Assembly: GCA_021796055.1 (NCBI GenBank)
Contig: JAJYOS010000131.1
Location: 1-10,052, forward strand
Direction of reading: 5' to 3'
Length of the DNA: 10,052 nt
Source of the DNA: Bacteroidota bacterium
GTDB lineage: Bacteria > Bacteroidota > Kryptoniia > Kryptoniales > JAKASW01
Shown: piece by piece, positions 1-7,046 of the stretch
How the letters are laid out: each line of letters opens with the position of its first letter
How positions within the stretch are numbered: the first letter of the stretch is position 1
Position numbers and translations under genes: made by a program
Notes under the pieces: generated by a model
The model's database searches: none
What the model was told of the DNA's origin: nothing
Seen by the model: only the letters and a program-made list of their open reading frames with translations

Positions 1-1928
1 GGCTGCCGGGATGCACAGCATCGTTTATTTCCGAAGACGGCCTGGTCCTGACCAATCACCACTGTGCTCGTTACGCACTGGACAAGGTCAACAAGCCGGG
101 GGAAGATCTTCCGGACAGCGGTTTCTACGCTCCTACTCTTGCGGACGAGAGGAAAGTCGAGGGGATGTATGCCGACCAGCTCGTCCTAATCAAGGACGTC
201 ACTCCGGAAGTGCAGAAGGCTTTCGAGACAGGCACTAACGCACAGGAGAAAGTTGCAAACGGCAACGCAGAAATTCAGAAGATCCAAAAGGAATACTGGA
301 AAAAGTACAAGGAGGAAACACCGGCGGACTCTATGCTGTTCCAGGTGGTCAGCTTCTACAACGGGGCCAAGTATTCGCTTTACGGATATCATCGCTACAC
401 GGATGTCAGATTAGTCTTCGCACCGCAGATGATAGTCGCGTACTTCGGCGGCGACTACGACAACTTCACTTATCCGCGATATGACCTCGACTTCGCACTG
501 TTCAGGATATATGGAAGCGACGGCAAACCTCTCCACTCGCCTGATTACTTCAAATGGAGCAAGGAAGGAGCCAATGAAGGTCAACCCGTATTTGTAATTG
601 GAAACCCCGGAAGAACCAGCAGGCTCCTGTCGGTGGCCCAATTGAAGTTCATGCGGGATTATCTCTATCCGTACTACCTGGAATACCTCGGGAACCTCGC
701 GAACGTCTACACCAAGTATATCGCAAATCATCCCGACAAAAAACTCGAGTACCAGACCAGATTGTTCGGCATCTCGAATTCCCAGAAGGCGATTAACGGT
801 TATCTCGGCGGACTTCGCGACGCCTACCTGATGGCAAGGAAGGAAGCCTTCGAGAGAGATTTCATGAAGAAAGTGGAAGACAACCCGACTCTGGAACAGA
901 AATACGGTTCGGCCTGGAAGGATTTGTCGAGAATAGAGAGCGAGAAGGGAAAGGTCTTTCCTGAGATGGTTTCCTACGACGTATTCGGGCGCGGCGGCTC
1001 CGGTTACTTCAGCATAGCCGCGAAGCTCATTAGATATGCGGAACAGATGAAACTCCCCGAGGAAAGCCGTCCGGCGGACATGCGCGGTGCAAAGCTCGAC
1101 ACGTTCAAGCTGAAATTCTTCCCGAAGGACTTCAGCAAGGAGCTTGAGACGGCTATCCTGGCAACACAGCTGGGCATGTTGCAATCGAACTTCGGCACCA
1201 GCAACGAGGCATTCAACACGCTGCTCGAAGGGCGGACGCCGGACAACGCCGCCGATTACCTGGCCGGAAAATCGGCACTCGGTGACAGTGCAGAAGTTGT
1301 GGCTTTGTTGAACGGATCCCCCGAAGCGATACTCGATTCGACCGACCCGTTTATCCGGTACGTCCTTGCCACGCAAAAGAAAGCGATGGAGCTCCAGTCA
1401 CAGTACGGCAAGCTTTCGGCAGAAGAGACAGCCGATAATATCCTGCTCGGGCGTGCACTCTATGATGTATACGGTTCCGAGATTCCGCCTGATGCAACGT
1501 TCACGCTCAGAATCGCGGACGGAGTGGTCAAAGGATATCCATACAACGGGACGATTGCCCCGCCGCATACAACGTTCTACGGATTGTACAACAGATACTA
1601 CAGCTTCGGCAAAGAGTATCCGTGGAGCCTCCCATCGGTCTGGCAGAACCCGCCTTCAGACTTCAACCTGAGCACACCGCTCGACTTTGTAGCGACAAAC
1701 GACATTATCGGCGGCAACTCGGGCAGCGCGGTCATAAATGAAAATCGTCACGTGGTCGGACTCATCTTCGACGGAAACATCGAGAGTCTGCCGGGCGATT
1801 TCATCTATGTACCCGCCGTAAACCGGTCAGTTGCTGTGAGTTCGATGGCCATCCCCGAAGCGCTGAAATATATTTATCATGCCGACAGGCTGGTGAGTGA
1901 AATAAAGGATGGGAAGATAGAGCAGTAA
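1..1928 (+). CDS. S46 family dipeptidyl peptidase (DPP7-like), 5' partial
   Basis: Serine dipeptidyl peptidase that removes dipeptides from the N-terminus of peptides in the periplasm or at the cell surface. The reading frame is open from base 3, upstream of the first in-frame ATG at 165, and already contains the catalytic-histidine motif TNHHC (His before Cys, codon 60-62). The triad is completed by the Asp of DFALFR (codon 489-491) and the Ser of GGNSGS (codon 1719-1721). About 641 codons are present. S46 enzymes are about 710-720 aa, so roughly 65-70 residues including the signal peptide lie left of the window, and 165 is not the start. The residue 18 after the catalytic Ser is Gly (IFDGN, codon 1773-1775). 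In the family, Gly here goes with DPP7-type preference for hydrophobic P1 and Arg with DPP11-type acidic P1, so I infer DPP7-like specificity. It converges on the downstream - strand genes and ends just before a terminator. Confidence 0.93.
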   Translation, partial: LPGCTASFISEDGLVLTNHHCARYALDKVNKPGEDLPDSGFYAPTLADERKVEGMYADQLVLIKDVTPEVQKAFETGTNAQEKVANGNAEIQKIQKEYWKKYKEETPADSMLFQVVSFYNGAKYSLYGYHRYTDVRLVFAPQMIVAYFGGDYDNFTYPRYDLDFALFRIYGSDGKPLHSPDYFKWSKEGANEGQPVFVIGNPGRTSRLLSVAQLKFMRDYLYPYYLEYLGNLANVYTKYIANHPDKKLEYQTRLFGISNSQKAINGYLGGLRDAYLMARKEAFERDFMKKVEDNPTLEQKYGSAWKDLSRIESEKGKVFPEMVSYDVFGRGGSGYFSIAAKLIRYAEQMKLPEESRPADMRGAKLDTFKLKFFPKDFSKELETAILATQLGMLQSNFGTSNEAFNTLLEGRTPDNAADYLAGKSALGDSAEVVALLNGSPEAILDSTDPFIRYVLATQKKAMELQSQYGKLSAEETADNILLGRALYDVYGSEIPPDATFTLRIADGVVKGYPYNGTIAPPHTTFYGLYNRYYSFGKEYPWSLPSVWQNPPSDFNLSTPLDFVATNDIIGGNSGSAVINENRHVVGLIFDGNIESLPGDFIYVPAVNRSVAVSSMAIPEALKYIYHADRLVSEIKDGKIEQ

Positions 1929-1953
1929 TAGATCGTAATTTAGAATCAGGCAG

Positions 1954-1987
1954 TGACCGCCGTTCAAAAACCGGCGGTCATTTTTTT
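1954..1987 (+). terminator. Intrinsic terminator of the S46 peptidase gene
   Basis: A perfect 9-bp stem (TGACCGCCG at 1954-1962 with CGGCGGTCA at 1972-1980) has a 9-nt loop and is followed at once by seven T (1981-1987). It lies 25 bp after the S46 stop codon. On the opposite strand no T-run follows the stem, so it should work only for + strand transcripts. The right arm overlaps the TGA stop (1978-1980) of the facing M20 remnant. Confidence 0.9.
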
Positions 1988-2340
1988 ATTCCTTCCTTTT
2001 TCCCCGCAAGTCTATCGTAAAGCACAACCACCGTCTTTATCCCGCCAAAGAAATGCCTCAGGTACAAATGCTCGTTGGGGGCGTGGCTGTTTTCGTCCGG
2101 CAGACCAAAGCCCAGAGGAACCACAGGGGCATCCAATGCTTCCTGAAAAGCCAGCACCTCCGGAATGGATCCACCCTCCCGACTATAGAACGGCTTCCCG
2201 CCGGATACTTCCTCCAATGCCTCGGCCGCCGCTTTCACGGCAGGATGGTCGATAGGAGTCAGCGAGGGTTCACCGCTGTGCATCTTCCTGACAGAGACGC
2301 GAACAGTCAGCGGAGCTATTTGCCTGACGTGCAATGAAAA
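1978..2340 (-). pseudogene. M20-family dipeptidase, C-terminal remnant
   Basis: About 120 codons match the C-terminus of M20/M25/M40 metallodipeptidases, which are normally about 450 aa. Visible landmarks are HVRQIAP (end of the dimerisation lid region), REGGSIP, and GFGLPDENSHAPNE, whose His is the last metal ligand of the family. The H-x-D metal motif, the bridging Asp and the catalytic Glu-Glu are all absent because the N-terminal three quarters is missing. In-frame similarity runs back to about 2340 (F-S before the TTG codon at 2332-2334) and stops where the palindromic repeat begins at 2344. Further back, a TGA closes the frame inside the repeat. The TTG could start a 118-aa product, but I see no Shine-Dalgarno and the product could not bind both metals. 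I call it a truncated, inactive gene. An assembly join at the repeat would produce the same picture. Confidence 0.8.
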
Positions 2341-2343
2341 ACT

Positions 2344-2429
2344 CCTCGACGCAAGCGTCGAGGTATCGTTCGGTCATGCCAGCGAACGCTGGCATCCAGT
2401 TTCTGGATTCCGGCTTTCGCCGGAATGAC
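2344..2429. repeat. Palindromic multi-hairpin repeat (REP/MITE-like)
   Basis: Several inverted repeats are packed together: a 9-bp stem at 2344-2363 (CCTCGACGC, AA, GCGTCGAGG), a 9-bp stem at 2376-2395 (ATGCCAGCG, AA, CGCTGGCAT), TCCAG/CTGGA at 2395-2407, and CCGGC/GCCGG at 2410-2423. GTCAT (2373-2377) and ATGAC (2425-2429) pair across the block and enclose the last three stems. This layout, with the phrases atgccagcg...cgctggcat and ccagtttctgga...ccggaatgac, resembles short dispersed intergenic repeats common in many bacterial genomes. A further small palindrome (GCCGCGAGCGGC, 2430-2441) follows. No ORF or transposase is present, so any mobility would be non-autonomous. It sits precisely at the broken end of the M20 dipeptidase. 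Confidence 0.75.
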
Positions 2430-2467
2430 GCCGCGAGCGGCGGGCGGGGAATGTAACCCTGAGTGAT

Positions 2468-4480
2468 TCAACTTCCCGCCTGTGCGTATTGGAGCATCTG
2501 CTTCGTCAGGCTCATCGGATATTCCAATTTCACGTCAACTATCTTCCCTTTCTTGTCATACACGGGCTTCAGGTCCGGCATGACGAAACCGGTATATGCC
2601 GTAAGCTTGAGCTTCTTCACACGCTTCAGGACTTCATCGCGCCACCTTGTGTCTATCTTGAGTCCGTACGTATCGACAAGATTCTTCCCGGCTGCAAGAT
2701 CGCCCTCCGCCTTAATTCTCATAACCTCGGCGAGGAGTTGACCGACCATCCCGTGCATCTTCTTATAATCGGCAACATGAAAGCGGGTCTTGCCGTATTT
2801 GCTAACGGTCTCGATCGCGTCGGAGTTCTGCATGATGTAGTTGACGACCATCTGACGGTTCTTCATATGGTCCTCCTCCAGCTGGTCGCCTGAGGGAACC
2901 CTGCGAAGCTGCAAAAACACATTCCTGACATAAGCGTCATACATGGCTTTTCCCACATCGTCTGTGGCGACCATCTTCAACCTCTTCAGCTTCGGGTCGA
3001 ATGCGTTCCAGAGAGCGACAAGATCCGCTCTTGCCTCTTCGAGCGTCGAATAGTAGCCCGGCAGATGGTCCGCAGGGTCTCCGTTCAGGCTGTCGCTTAC
3101 CTTCCCCGAGGCATGACCGAGAACTTCGTGCATTCCCGTGTGCAGATCGTCCGCCGCCAGCCCGTATTTCTTTGCGCGCCTCACCTCGGCAGTATCAAAA
3201 CAGAATTCTTCCAGGAGTCCCCTGGGCTCTGATGCATTGTAAGCAGCAACGACGTTATGGAGCAGGACGCTCTTGGAGCCGTAGTTCTGCCTGATGTATT
3301 GCTCGTTCGGTAGGTTGATGCCGATTGCGCTTACAGGTCCCGCATCTCCCGTTTCGACTATCACGTTGACGACGTTTGCAATAGGAGCCTTGGCGTCCTT
3401 CTTCTTGAATTCGTCTTTCCAGGGGGCACGATCTTCGAAGTACTGCGCATTCGCGGCGAGCTTTCTCATGAGAGCCGTCTGCTCTCTGTCCGTGAAGTAC
3501 ACGACCGCCTCATACTTCCCCTTCTGACCGCGCGGATCCATGTAGACCTCGATGAAGCCTAGTATGAAGTCGACATTGGAGGAATCTTTCACCCAGCTGA
3601 TATTGAATTTCTCCCAGTCGGCCGGGTCGCCGGTCTTGAAATAGTTGATGAGCAGCTCGATCGTACGGGCTTGATGTTCGTTTGCGGCATACTCCTTTGC
3701 CTTCTCGAGGTTCTCGACCACTTTCCCTAATTCCTTCGCGTACAACCCGGGCTCAACACCGTACCCTCCGCATCGCCACACAAGCTCTTCGATTCCGCCG
3801 TCATTGCGGATTACTTTCGAATTAAGCGGATACTTCTCGTTCCCCGCCTTTGTCCATGCGTCCACCACGGCGGTCGTCAGTCCCTCGTAATTATTGTTCG
3901 CGCTGCCGGCGATGAAATCGTGGCCGGGAGTCTTATCCGTAACGACCGCCATGAAATCCGGGCCGAACATTGCCTGCCTGACCTTGTTGAAGACTTCCAT
4001 GCAGTGCCCCGGCTCCGGGCATGGCCGGTCGTTGTTCTTCCCGGCAATCGACAGTGCATTTTCAAATTCCTCCGGCGTGCATGCCGGAACAAACTTCCTC
4101 GCCGTGGGGTAGTCGTACATACCGTTATTTATCCAGAAGAGCTTCGTGTATTCCTGAATTGCCTTCAGCGTCTTCGCAGGTACACCATCAGGGCGGGACA
4201 GGATTTCCTGGCATAAACTCATTATTTCGAGTGCGTACTTGTTTGTCTGGTCTATTGCGATATTCCTGCCGGCGACAGCAGCCTGTGCCATATAGTAAGC
4301 GAAAATCTTTTCGCGCCTCGTCAGCGAGTCGAATCCGTCCGCATAGAGCTGGACAGCTCTTGCGTTTCCTATTTTCTCGAGCTCGTAAACTCTCTTCGGT
4401 TTATATACTTTTTTCGTCTGCGTCATAGAAGCTGATGTTGAGATAATGATGATCATTAAGGGCGCGATACTTCGCCGCAT
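2468..4480 (-). CDS. Dipeptidyl peptidase III (M49 family), exported
   Basis: Zinc metallopeptidase that cleaves dipeptides from the N-terminus of short peptides. The 670-aa length agrees with bacterial M49 enzymes (about 675 aa). The zinc motif HEVLGH is at residues 451-456 and the second motif EEARAD at 481-486, giving ligands His451, His456 and Glu482 with Glu452 as the catalytic base. The roughly 30-residue spacing between motifs matches bacterial DPP III and is much shorter than in the human enzyme. Residues 1-19 (two Arg, then a hydrophobic stretch PLMIIIISTSAS) look like a signal peptide, so the protein probably acts in the periplasm or envelope. The ATG at 4478-4480 is supported by a GGAGG (4486-4490) 5 nt upstream. 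Downstream (2338-2467) lie only the repeat and the M20 remnant. Upstream is a 559-bp gap, so it probably has its own promoter. It would complement the S46 peptidase and the dipeptidases around it. Confidence 0.95.
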   Translation of the reverse strand: MRRSIAPLMIIIISTSASMTQTKKVYKPKRVYELEKIGNARAVQLYADGFDSLTRREKIFAYYMAQAAVAGRNIAIDQTNKYALEIMSLCQEILSRPDGVPAKTLKAIQEYTKLFWINNGMYDYPTARKFVPACTPEEFENALSIAGKNNDRPCPEPGHCMEVFNKVRQAMFGPDFMAVVTDKTPGHDFIAGSANNNYEGLTTAVVDAWTKAGNEKYPLNSKVIRNDGGIEELVWRCGGYGVEPGLYAKELGKVVENLEKAKEYAANEHQARTIELLINYFKTGDPADWEKFNISWVKDSSNVDFILGFIEVYMDPRGQKGKYEAVVYFTDREQTALMRKLAANAQYFEDRAPWKDEFKKKDAKAPIANVVNVIVETGDAGPVSAIGINLPNEQYIRQNYGSKSVLLHNVVAAYNASEPRGLLEEFCFDTAEVRRAKKYGLAADDLHTGMHEVLGHASGKVSDSLNGDPADHLPGYYSTLEEARADLVALWNAFDPKLKRLKMVATDDVGKAMYDAYVRNVFLQLRRVPSGDQLEEDHMKNRQMVVNYIMQNSDAIETVSKYGKTRFHVADYKKMHGMVGQLLAEVMRIKAEGDLAAGKNLVDTYGLKIDTRWRDEVLKRVKKLKLTAYTGFVMPDLKPVYDKKGKIVDVKLEYPMSLTKQMLQYAQAGS

Positions 4481-4951
4481 AGCCGCCTCCCTTTGCCCGT
4501 TTATTTTCCCGACTGCGTTTCTTCGGCAGGATACTACAAGGCGAGATGGACTTCAACCGTTGATGCCTCCTCCCAAGTTCTCCGCCGACGGTGATCGAAC
4601 CCTGCGTCATTGAGTTTCGTCATGGCGTCAAGTCTGCACCGCCTTGAACGGCCCGCGGCTGGAATGCCGTGATGCGACCCGATGGGGCCGATAGAAATAC
4701 CGTCAGTGGTAGGGTTATGGGAGAAGGCACTCTGAAGTCTCCGGTCGCACACCCACTTTTCGGCTGGATCTCTAGCGGAGCTACGCCCCAGACCGCCGAG
4801 ACGTCTATTTGAGTGGCGGCAGGACTCCTCTTCTCTGGCAAGCTTCCCATCGGCCTGAGAAAAAATGGCGTTAAGAAACGAATATTTATCTCCTGTGTAC
4901 TTTAAGAGTCTGACGTATTTTATCGCTCATTATTCTATATATCGTATACGG

Positions 4952-4970
4952 GATGCCGTAGAGCGGCATC
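4952..4970. repeat. Hairpin in the pepD-M49 gap
   Basis: Perfect 7-bp inverted repeat GATGCCG (4952-4958) and CGGCATC (4964-4970) with a 5-nt loop (TAGAG), in an AT-rich setting. There is no T-run on either side, so it is not a standard terminator. It may be a transcript-end stabiliser, a protein-binding site or a dispersed repeat. Confidence 0.5.
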
Positions 4971-5005
4971 TCAATTGTCTAAGTTTTGCCATATGAAGGT
5001 ACCTA

Positions 5006-5029
5006 GGCCCCGCGCGGAACCGCGGGGCC
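5006..5029 (-). terminator. Strong hairpin downstream of pepD, possible terminator
   Basis: Perfect 9-bp GC stem (GGCCCCGCG at 5006-5014 with CGCGGGGCC at 5021-5029) with a 6-nt loop, starting 10 bp after the pepD stop codon. In the - strand direction the stem is followed by TAGGTACCTT, not a real T-run, so it is either a weak terminator without a U-tract or a 3'-end stabilising structure. Confidence 0.55.
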
Positions 5030-5039
5030 ACACGACAAA

Positions 5040-6506
5040 TTAAGCCAGGCTTTTCACCATCTCGGCGAGATAATTATAGAACTTCTCGACACTGTCGATG
5101 GCGACATGCTCGTCGGGAGAGTGCGGACCGATGATCGTGGGACCGAAGGAAATTGTATCGACGCCTCCGCCGACCCGGTCATTGATGATGCCGCATTCGA
5201 GCCCTGCGTGGATCGCCTTGACAGCCGGTTCCTTGCCATACAGGCTCCTGTAGACGTTCTTGCCTTTCGCGAGCACGGCGGAGCCGACGTTCGGCTGCCA
5301 GCCCGGGTAGCCATCGCTTACCTTTATCCTGGCCCCGGCAAGCTTCGCGACCGATGCGACCTGCGCTGCGATCATATCCTTTTCGGATTCGATCGAGCTT
5401 CTCTGGCTCGTTACTATCGTTACACCGGCGGCGGAAGTTTTCATGACGGCAACGTTCGTCGAGGTCTCCACTAAATCCGGTATGTCGCTGCTCATTCTTA
5501 TAACGCCGTGCGGAAATCCGTTCAGTGCATCGAGCACTGCTGCCTTCGACTTGTCGTCGAATGCCGGCTTTGCCTTCTTCGCCTTCTCCACCAGGACTTT
5601 CGCGTCCGGGTCGGTTGTTGCAAAGGCGTTCTTGAATGTTGCCTCACATTCCGCGGCAATCTCCCGGACCTTTGCCTCGTCTGCGGCCGGGACGACTATT
5701 GTCGCCTCCGCCTCGCGCGGGATAGCGTTGTGCTTGCTTCCACCCTCGAGCGAGACAAGCTTCATTTTCATCTTCGTCCCGCTGTCGATCGCCATGAGGG
5801 TTCTTGTCAAAAGCTTAAGCGCGTTCGCACGTCCGAGATGGATGTCGACACCCGAATGGCCTCCCTTAAGTCCGCGGACCATTACTGTGAACACAGATAC
5901 TTTTCCTGCAACAGCTTTCCTCTTCACCGGTATGGTCATGGTCGTGTCTAATCCGCCGGCACACCCGATATACAGAACGCCTTCTTCCTCCGAGTCGAGA
6001 TTCATCATGATCTTCCCGGTGATAAAACCAGGTTCGATATGATTAGCACCCGTAAGCCCCGTCTCCTCGTCGATCGTGAAGAGACCTTCGATCGGACCGT
6101 GGACGAGCGACTTGTCCTCCAGCAGAGCAAGAAGCGATGCGACGCCGATCCCGTCGTCGGAGCCCAGCGTAGTTCCGTCGGCCTTAATGAAGTTTCCCTC
6201 GCGGTGGAATTTGATCCCATCTTTCAGGAAATCGTGCTGGACATCCCGGTTCTTCTCACAAACCATGTCGGTGTGGACCTGCAGCACGACTGTGGGCGAC
6301 TGCTCCTTCCCCTGGCTCGCCGGCTTCATCACCACCACGTTCCCGACCTTGTCCTGTTTCGACTTCAGTCCCATCGCCGCGGCAGTCTTCTTGATATACT
6401 CGAGTACAGCCTTTTCATTTTTCGATCCGCGAGGGATCGCGCTGATTTCGGAGAAATAGAACCACACCCTCTCCGGTTTCAGTCCATTGATAGCTTCTTC
6501 GTTCAT
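5040..6506 (-). CDS. pepD: Aminoacyl-histidine dipeptidase (M20C, PepD)
   Basis: Cytosolic zinc dipeptidase that hydrolyses Xaa-His dipeptides (carnosine-like) and a broad range of other dipeptides. The 488-aa length is close to E. coli PepD (485 aa). The conserved residues are in order: HTDM with His78 and Asp80, GSDDGIG with the bridging Asp117, DEETG with the catalytic Glu147 and ligand Glu148, NLDSEEEG with Asp171, and GPHSPDE with the last ligand His462. The region between (about 180-400) would be the lid/dimerisation domain, including GGHSGVDIH. No signal peptide is present, so it should act inside the cell on imported dipeptides released by the neighbouring exported dipeptidyl peptidases. 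The start is the ATG at 6504-6506, chosen because the N-terminus aligns with the family; the ribosome binding site is weak (GCGAG about 9 nt upstream). It is probably transcribed alone. Confidence 0.95.
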   Translation of the reverse strand: MNEEAINGLKPERVWFYFSEISAIPRGSKNEKAVLEYIKKTAAAMGLKSKQDKVGNVVVMKPASQGKEQSPTVVLQVHTDMVCEKNRDVQHDFLKDGIKFHREGNFIKADGTTLGSDDGIGVASLLALLEDKSLVHGPIEGLFTIDEETGLTGANHIEPGFITGKIMMNLDSEEEGVLYIGCAGGLDTTMTIPVKRKAVAGKVSVFTVMVRGLKGGHSGVDIHLGRANALKLLTRTLMAIDSGTKMKMKLVSLEGGSKHNAIPREAEATIVVPAADEAKVREIAAECEATFKNAFATTDPDAKVLVEKAKKAKPAFDDKSKAAVLDALNGFPHGVIRMSSDIPDLVETSTNVAVMKTSAAGVTIVTSQRSSIESEKDMIAAQVASVAKLAGARIKVSDGYPGWQPNVGSAVLAKGKNVYRSLYGKEPAVKAIHAGLECGIINDRVGGGVDTISFGPTIIGPHSPDEHVAIDSVEKFYNYLAEMVKSLA

Positions 6507-6541
6507 GTTGTCATCTCGCTTTCAAGATTTTTGATGGATTC

Positions 6542-6560
6542 ATCCCGAGAGCTTCGGGAT
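6542..6560. repeat. Hairpin in the pepD leader
   Basis: Inverted repeat ATCCCGA (6542-6548) and TCGGGAT (6554-6560) with a 5-nt loop (GAGCT), about 36 bp upstream of the pepD ATG. It resembles simple ATCCCGA/TCGGGAT palindromes scattered between genes in many genomes. A role in pepD expression is possible but not shown. Confidence 0.5.
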
Positions 6561-6778
6561 TCATTTGATAAGAGCTTGGATTTACGAAATTTACGCACAT
6601 CCTCCCGACATTGCCGATTCCGAATTTCCTGCTGCCTGTGGCCAATTCCTGTTTCCCGTTTCTGCGCAGACAGAATCTAGGCTATCATGGCGAGAGAAGC
6701 AACGGGCCATAAGAAGACCGAATGCTGGAATGGTGACACTATGTCGGGCAGGGATTGATAAGATAAGGATTGTCGGGT

Positions 6779-6795
6779 TGTTCACCGAGTGAACA
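6779..6795. repeat. Small inverted repeat downstream of ywbE
   Basis: TGTTCAC (6779-6785) and GTGAACA (6789-6795) are separated by 3 nt, about 48 bp past the end of ywbE. There is no T-run on the - strand side, so it is only a weak candidate for the 3' end of the arsR-to-ywbE transcript. It could equally be a protein-binding palindrome. Confidence 0.35.
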
Positions 6796-6842
6796 GGAGC
6801 GTACAGCCGTCATTGACCGCCACCGAGAACAATTCTGAAATG

Positions 6843-7037
6843 CTAAGGCAGGATCTTCTTTACCCTGCCCACTTCGCCTGCCTCAAGCCGCACTTTGATG
6901 CCGTGCGGATGACTCGATGAGTTTGTCAGGATGTCCTTGACGACGCCTTCTGTTAGTTTTCCGGTCCGCTGGTCCTGCTTGAGGACAATAGCGACCCTTA
7001 TCCCCGGCCTTATGTCGGAGCGTTTAGTACCCTCCAT
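6843..7037 (-). CDS. ywbE: YwbE family small protein
   Basis: A 64-aa protein matching the YwbE family (about 60-70 aa, DUF2196), a widespread small basic protein of unknown function. The diagnostic segments are RSDIRPG near residue 6, VLKQDQRTGKLTEGVVKDIL in the middle, HPHGIKVRLE, and GEVGRVKKI at the end. It looks like a single small beta-barrel-type domain with many basic residues; nucleic-acid binding is sometimes guessed for such proteins but nothing here proves it. It has no signal peptide or TM segment. The start ATG (7035-7037) has a GAGG about 7 nt upstream, located over the stop of the J-domain gene, whose end is only 9 bp away, so the two are probably translated from one message. 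Confidence 0.92.
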   Translation of the reverse strand: MEGTKRSDIRPGIRVAIVLKQDQRTGKLTEGVVKDILTNSSSHPHGIKVRLEAGEVGRVKKILP

Positions 7038-7046
7038 AACATTACC

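Larger units (their letters stand above)
4481..5039. other. 559-bp intergenic region without a convincing gene
   Basis: It falls into two parts. Bases about 4500-4858 are GC-rich. They stay open on the - strand in overlapping pieces of three different frames, but the translations are rich in Arg/Ser/His, overlap one another and resemble nothing I recognise, so I read them as non-coding. Bases about 4859-4990 are AT-rich and could hold a promoter for the M49 gene, though I could not find a -35/-10 pair with good spacing. Two hairpins lie at 4952-4970 and 5006-5029. The GC-rich part would form a long 5' leader of the M49 transcript if the promoter lies in the AT-rich stretch. I checked by eye for tRNA, tmRNA, RNase P RNA, SRP RNA, group II intron domain V and common riboswitch cores and found no match. 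Confidence 0.55.
6507..6842. other. 336-bp intergenic region between ywbE and pepD
   Basis: No gene is supported. Short open frames exist on both strands but lack a ribosome binding site and a recognisable product. It holds two hairpins (6542-6560 and 6779-6795, listed separately). The pepD promoter should lie here, but I found no -35/-10 pair that stands out. Confidence 0.5.

Noticed and set aside
411..1376. 321-aa open frame on the - strand inside the S46 gene
   Set aside because: It is fully antisense to a gene with intact catalytic motifs, and its translation resembles no family. It is a codon-bias shadow.
1978..2334. TTG at 2332-2334 as a true start of a small 118-aa protein
   Set aside because: No Shine-Dalgarno, the similarity begins in the middle of a domain, and most active-site residues are missing; a gene remnant is the better reading.
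4590..4604. tRNA T-loop-like sequence (GGTTCGATC on the - strand)
   Set aside because: The flanking bases do not pair into a 5-bp T stem and there is no anticodon arm or acceptor stem around it.
4401..4850. Three overlapping - strand open frames upstream of the M49 gene
   Set aside because: They overlap each other in different frames, lack ribosome binding sites, and the residues (many Arg, Ser, His) look like non-coding GC-rich DNA.
5443..6680. Long + strand open frames (199 and 213 aa) opposite pepD
   Set aside because: Antisense to a complete PepD with all metal ligands; the second one also runs beyond the pepD start into the intergenic region without any sign of a real product.
6591..6785. 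64-aa open frame on the - strand between ywbE and pepD
   Set aside because: No ribosome binding site, no family resemblance, and composition like the surrounding spacer.
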